From assembly GCA_003008705.1 (NCBI GenBank), contig PDUO01000062.1, positions 172,513 through 236,512 on the forward strand: a DNA stretch of 64,000 bases. Reading direction: 5' to 3'. Made by a program: the position numbers and the translations under genes. Source of the stretch: Pezicula radicicola. Lineage: Eukaryota > Ascomycota > Leotiomycetes > Helotiales > Dermateaceae. Below the pieces are notes generated by a model. The model was not told where the DNA came from and did not search any database. It saw nothing but the letters and a program-made list of their open reading frames with translations. Each line of letters begins with the position of its first letter. The first letter of the stretch is position 1. This document shows, in pieces, positions 58,245 to 64,000 of this stretch.

Positions 58245-60028
58245 TTAGTTAATACTCTTCTCGCGGGATCTAAATTTAACAATAATACCTGATTGCGTCC
58301 AGAACCAGGCAGTATACAATTTCCATTCCGGATCAGGCGATGCCCATGCAATGTCGAAATGGCGTAGAATTTGGGGAATAAACTTGCCCATCTCCATTAT
58401 TGAAATGTTCTTGCCTATACAAGTGCGTGAACCATGTCCAAACTACAAAAAAAAGGGTAAGCAACATTGATCATGTTAGTTTTGAGTGGGTAAACTCACG
58501 GAGAGGAAGCTACGATCCATCAGCTTCAACTGTTCCGGAGAGGCATCAATCCACCTTTCAGGTCGGAACTGTGCTGCATCCTCGCCATATATTTCTTTGT
58601 CGAGGTGGACCACTGGGGCCGTGACGGAGACATTTGTTCCAGCCGGTAACCAAGTTCCACATATTGTAGCACCTTCATGGGGCACAGATCTCTCCAAAGG
58701 AAAGCCTACACCAGGGTGGATACGCATAGCCTCTTTTATGACAGCTTGGCTATGTTAAATTAGCTTTGTGATTAGAAGTCATCGGGTGAAGGATGCTTAC
58801 AGATAGTGCAATTTTAAACACTCTTCATATGAGACAGACTCTGAGAGAAGTCCGTTCTGCTCTGCATCGAGTATTTCAGAAACCAATCTTTTATAGCATT
58901 GTGGGTTTTTGATCAAGTAGTAAAAGCATGCTCTAAGGGATATTGCAGTGGTATCACTGCCAGCTAAACTGTGAAATTATCAGGAAATTATTTTAGAATG
59001 CAGATGATCCAACACTTACATGTTATTGCCTAAGTGGTTTAGCAAGTCTCTCGAAGTGATATCACTCCCTTTTCTGGCTCTCAACTGGGCTAGGAAGTCT
59101 ACTCTTCCCTCTTGTTTCTCTTCCTGGTCATATCTATCAATCTCTGCCGCGGTCGACTACTCAGAGATTAGCATCGAACTTTATTCTAGCTTCGCATCAA
59201 AGCCCTTACTTCGAAAATTTTCATGATTGGGTCAGGGACATTGGGGAAAATTCGCTGAATGGTCTTCATGAGGGTCGGGTTCCCAAGAAGCCAGCTGTGG
59301 AGACCTGGAAACTGGCCGACCACCGAGATATAGTCTTGGGTGTTATCAAGAGCTTTGACCAGACCGTTTATATCTCGCTTTTCGTCCATGAAACCAAATC
59401 GTCGTTGAAATGTGATACAAGAGATTACGTCAAATGCGTACCACTGCATCCAGACTGATAAATCGATAGGGCTGCCGTTGGACTTTCGAATTACGTCGAC
59501 GAACAGTTGTGTACACTCATCTGCATAATGTTCGAACTTTTTGATGTTTGTCATAGCATATAACTGAGCGACCGAACTCTTGATAGCCTTATGCTCAACG
59601 GGGTCACGCGTCGTGAACATGCTATCCATCCTCTTGCCTTCCCAGAACGGCGACAGAATAGTGTAGAACGATGTCTATAACACAATATCAGTCAGAGTAG
59701 GCCTTGGAACATCGTTGTAGGGTGCTGCTATTACTTTTGTGAATTTGCTAGAGATGCCGTAGATAATCGGTATCATTGCAGGATCAGAGACCGAAACATG
59801 GTATGGTCCGGTTCTGACAATAGGTCCATATTTGTCGTGAAGTGCACGGTAATTTTGAGGAGCTTCACCTGTGATGACCAAAAATAACCGATAAAAGCCG
59901 GTGAATCGAGCTAGGAAAGGTCCAGGGAGTCTTCGTAGGCCTGGTCTGAATGCACTCCTTAGGTAGTCTAGAAATAGGAGCAAAAGAGACACATAGACAA
60001 GATTTGTGGTCAACTGTGTAACGGTCAT
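58245..60028 (-). CDS. Cytochrome P450 monooxygenase, pisatin-demethylase-like
   Basis: Six exons (60028-59735, 59674-59210, 59156-59020, 58968-58801, 58749-58500, 58442-58245) join through five 51-60-nt introns, all GT-AG, to a 503-residue protein with no stop. It has a membrane anchor (LVYVSLLLLFLDYL), a proline hinge (LRRLPGPFLARF), the I-helix oxygen motif LAGSDTTAIS, EAMR (ExxR), FRPERW, and the heme-Cys loop FGHGSRTCIGK. The architecture is that of ER-bound class II fungal P450s. The sequence style resembles the pisatin-demethylase and benzoate-hydroxylase type that oxidises aromatic substrates, but the substrate is inferred only. It lies tail-to-head with the extradiol dioxygenase gene on the same strand (574 bp apart), suggesting co-regulation. 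Confidence 0.93.
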
Positions 60029-60602
60029 GTCGAGTATGTGTCTTAGTGAGCAATCGGGTAGTATATGAATGAGTATGTTTGTGTGTGTGTGTGTGTGTGA
60101 GTATATTGCCAATCGTTAAGTAAACAGCGGAGGGGAGCATAAATACAAGCATGGGGATGATCTACCTTAAGTTTGGTGGGGCCCTGATGCCTGGCTACCA
60201 TTCCTCGGCTTTTTAACACCCTGGAAAACCTTCAAGGAGATTTCAACTTGCAAGAGTGGGCGCTTATACAATAGAAGTTGTCCCATGTCGAACTGACAGT
60301 ATTCAATGGTTTGATCCCATGCTTATTATATAAATAATACATTTTGTTGGTTATGAACTCCCTTAATTTACGGTCAAATACCTTCAGGTTGCAATTACTA
60401 ACACACTCGTCGAAGACTTAAGCATAACTGTTGAGCTATTAAACTGCTTATTTGAGGCACTATAGATAAATAAGAAATCGTGATAATAACAATATGCAAG
60501 GCAGATTCAAATCTTTGGGATCCAAATCGTCCTAAAATTCTGGAGCTGATTGTCTTTGGCACAAAGTACTACATATGAACGAAAGCAAATGATCTTATTA
60601 GA
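60029..60602. promoter_or_regulatory. Intergenic region upstream of the P450 gene
   Basis: 574 bp between the P450 start and the dioxygenase stop; it should hold the P450 promoter. A tgcttattatataaataata stretch near 60320-60340 is TATA-like but about 300 bp from the start codon. No regulator site is asserted. Confidence 0.4.
60080..60099. repeat. GT dinucleotide microsatellite in the P450 5' leader
   Basis: Ten GT units lie about 50 bp upstream of the P450 start codon (CA on its coding strand). They are length-variable by nature and may affect the leader. Confidence 0.85.
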
Positions 60603-61692
60603 CTAGCCACCCACAACAGCAGCCTCTGGCTCCTTCTCAGTGAAGTTTTCAATCAGCAATGGCGGTCCCCAAATGAACATCGAGTCAGGTCCAGCTGCTT
60701 CGCGACTAGTTGATGACTTCTGATTAACTACGTCGCCATCAGCATAGTGCTCAATCCTAAAGCCGCTCGGATCTCTCCAGTAATCAAAAATCTGGCTTCC
60801 AAGGACATGTCTGCCAACCCCCCAGAGAGAATCATAACCTCGACTAAGGAGCCACTGGTGTCCGAGGAGCTGAGTATCAAAATCCGCAACTTCAAAAGAA
60901 CAATGGTGCATGATGGTTGGGTGGCCCGAAGGCACACGTTGGACGAAGAGTGAATGATGATCGCTGTAATCGTCTCCTAGGTTAATATGGAGGAAAGCCA
61001 TGATATCAGTTTCAGGAGTATCGGCATCAAACAGAACATCAGATGGGGTTAGATTGAAGTTCTGTAGATAGAAAGCTACCTCTTCGTCAAAGGATCCTGA
61101 GGTGAAGCCAAAATGACCTAATTTGTGAACCATGGCAGGCCCAGCTTGAAAGCGCTGGAACTCCCCTAGAAGTGTTGGCTTTTTTTTTTGTAAGCAAGGG
61201 TACAGCTAACTTACCTTTTCTTTCTTTTGTAAATGGAAGGTTATAAGGACCTTGATGCTTGACCTGCGCAGATGGCTCCTTTGGTGGCAGTGCGCGTTCC
61301 TTTTGGCCCCAGACCACATGCATTGTCGCTCCCGCAGGGGTTCTAAATGTGACACGTTCGCCTCCAGATGGCAGATGTGATAAGCTTTGGCGGACAGCGC
61401 CAGGAAGCCGTGACGCCTTATCGAGATCCTGAATTGTCTTGACTACAAAAGCGCCCCCTTCAAAAGCCGGTTTGCCATCAGTGCTCGGCAAGACAACATA
61501 GCAGTAAGGATCTTTGCCATAACCTCGTAGATAGATCTCTTCACCATTTCGGAAGCTCTCAACAAATCCAAAGTCGGAGGCAAATTTTAGGAATTTTTCT
61601 GGATCTACATGGCGTAAGTAAACGTGTGAGAGTCGCTCAAGTTGAATTTTGTCGACTGAATTCGGGGTGGGCTTGACTCTATGCGCCGTCAT
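60603..61692 (-). CDS. Type I extradiol (vicinal oxygen chelate) dioxygenase-like protein
   Basis: Two exons (61692-61215 and 61165-60603), intron 49 nt, give 346 residues in an intact frame. The protein has two glyoxalase-fold halves. The catalytic half carries VHKLGHFGF (first His), TIMHHCSFEV (second His, plus the adjacent acid/base His) and SGFRIEHYADG (Glu): the 2-His-1-carboxylate iron site of 2,3-dihydroxybiphenyl/catechol 2,3-dioxygenases. The N-terminal half begins IQLERLSHVYLRHVDPEKF. Such enzymes open catechol rings next to the hydroxyl pair using Fe(II) and O2. Neighbouring P450 and FAD monooxygenase genes would supply hydroxylated substrate. No signal peptide, so probably cytosolic. 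Another member of the superfamily with a different reaction is possible, but the full iron triad argues for ring cleavage. Confidence 0.9.
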
Positions 61693-62857
61693 GATTGATA
61701 TGATTAGATTGCTATGATCAGATTGCTCTCAGCAAGAAAAACAGAACATGCAAGTTCTCGACTTAGATAGCCATGCCTCTTTCAGGCCCCACAAGTCGCA
61801 CAAGCTGCTAGGAAGGAGCTAGTCCAACAAAATTCAGCTTCTAACGTATACTACCCACACAGGAGTAGATTTGCCAAACTTCCGGGGTACGTATGTCTCG
61901 CCAGCTATCAACCTTAATTCGTCAATCAATGTCTCTACTTCTTAATTGCTAACACTTGTCCGGGTCCACTCCGGCTTGGACCGTGTTGATGTATCTCGGC
62001 ACTTAGTTAAATACCTGTCTTACCCTGTCTAGTATGTGGGGTGCGGAGACTAACGGCAGAGAACGGGAATGGCGGGTTCCGTCGCCTAAGTCCACCTGCA
62101 TCGCCGTCGCTAATCGTGTACCCCTGGCCTCTGGAATAATAGGTCTTATTCTTCGCCCTACTACCTCTGGTAGTGTGCCTGGCCAAATCGAAACACTGTT
62201 CAAAATGCTACAACTAACCAGATTTGGTAGGGGTCCTATAGAAAATTGTACAAGGTATTTGATTGGGCCGTGTTATAAGAGAAAGAGGCTTATATTACTA
62301 TAGAGAATTAAAGCTATGCAGGAAACCATACTTACTACCATTCCCTACAACAATAAGTTTAATCTGTTGCAACCCTTCTCTATTGCTCTTATGGGCTCTA
62401 GTTCGTAGGCATAAGAGACTCTGGTTCGTAGCCCTGGGAAGCTTTGGTCGTGGCTCTAGGAGGGTCTGGTTTGTGGTTTTGGGAGGCTCTAGTTCGTGGG
62501 TATCTCACAATCTATACAAATTACCCCTATCTACATCGATTACTCATCTGTAGCGTTTTGACTAGTGTTTCGATTTGACCAGTCACACTACCAGAGGTAG
62601 TGGGGGGAATACTTGGACCCTCATTATTCCGGAGGCCAGGGGTACGCCATTAAGGCTTAATATTTACTCTTTTGCTTTTGCAAGTATAGCCAGTTGTTTC
62701 AAGGATATACATTTTGGCGCCCCTCTTGTCCCACATCATTCGGGTTGCTCACTTACTGAACCCCGTGCAATCGAGATATAATTTAAAGCATAGCAGCCTA
62801 AGTGTATCCATATTTATCATTCTAGCTTTCCGTAAAGATCAGCATACACAAGAAATC
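61693..62857. promoter_or_regulatory. Divergent promoter region of dioxygenase and monooxygenase genes
   Basis: 1,165 bp between the two divergent start codons; it should contain both promoters. A foldback element fills its right half (62116-62648). No operator is identified. Confidence 0.5.
62116..62648. mobile_element. Foldback/MITE-like element, about 530 bp, with about 100-bp inverted ends
   Basis: The left arm 62116-62211 and right arm 62549-62648 are reverse complements with few differences. Shared segments include gtacccctggcctctggaat and ctacctctggtagtgtg, and the caaatcgaaacact block, each found inverted on the other side. The interior has imperfect 30-35-bp repeats of ggctctggttcgtgg type (62390-62500). 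There is no transposase gene, so it is non-autonomous. It could be a foldback element or two inverted repeat copies. Confidence 0.8.

Positions 62858-64000
<1,143 letters not shown>

Overview
The window looks like a nuclear segment of a filamentous ascomycete (Pezizomycotina, most like Leotiomycetes). The grounds are intron-split genes with short introns (49-107 nt in most cases, GTRAGT donors, CTAAC-like branch points, YAG acceptors), fungal-specific families (HNH_2 proteins, berberine-bridge-type oxidases, pisatin-demethylase-like P450s, HeLo/NLR-associated kinase-like proteins), and heavy repeat-induced point mutation (RIP). RIP shows as C-to-T and G-to-A changes that turn CAG, CAA, CGA and TGG codons into stops, and as AT-saturated blocks. 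Several identifications rest on frames I joined by eye. No database search was possible.

Layout. 0-7 kb is a graveyard of decayed genes: a kinase-like pseudogene at 0.26-2.7 kb and remnants of uncharacterised fungal proteins at 4.3-6.7 kb. 7.1-12.6 kb holds a RIP-damaged Ty3/gypsy retrotransposon on the minus strand (protease, reverse transcriptase, RNase H, integrase, chromodomain-like tail). 13-15 kb has short tandem repeats and unassigned sequence. 15.8-25.1 kb holds three probable host genes of unknown function: a low-complexity protein, a long multi-TM protein, and a divergently transcribed membrane protein with a helical tail. 25.1-28.3 kb is AT-saturated and contains a roughly 0.7 kb-arm inverted repeat. 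28.8-30.4 kb is a complete FAD-linked oxidase gene, followed by a small Cys-containing protein and a second AT-rich block with an assembly gap.

33.6-35.4 kb is a gene with three in-frame TAG codons. 36.9-38.9 kb is an intact four-exon gene that seems to be a diverged paralogue of the one at 15.8-17.5 kb. 39.6-40.0 kb looks like a small terminal-inverted-repeat element, and 41.6-43.0 kb carries tandem repeats. 43.1-44.1 kb is a SAP-domain gene. 44.4-52 kb has almost no intact genes but contains recognisable shards of housekeeping genes (SEC31, a flavin monoamine oxidase, a 3-oxoacid CoA-transferase). 52.4-53.7 kb encodes an HNH_2 protein. 55-56.4 kb is a RIP-damaged sugar transporter.

The best-preserved functional unit is at the right end: a cytochrome P450 (58.2-60.0 kb, minus), a type I extradiol-type dioxygenase with the full 2-His-1-Glu iron triad (60.6-61.7 kb, minus) and a divergently transcribed FAD aromatic monooxygenase (62.9 kb to the window edge, plus). 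Together they read as an aromatic hydroxylation and ring-cleavage cluster. A foldback element sits in the shared promoter region between the dioxygenase and the monooxygenase. All three reading frames are open across their introns, in contrast to the decayed surroundings.
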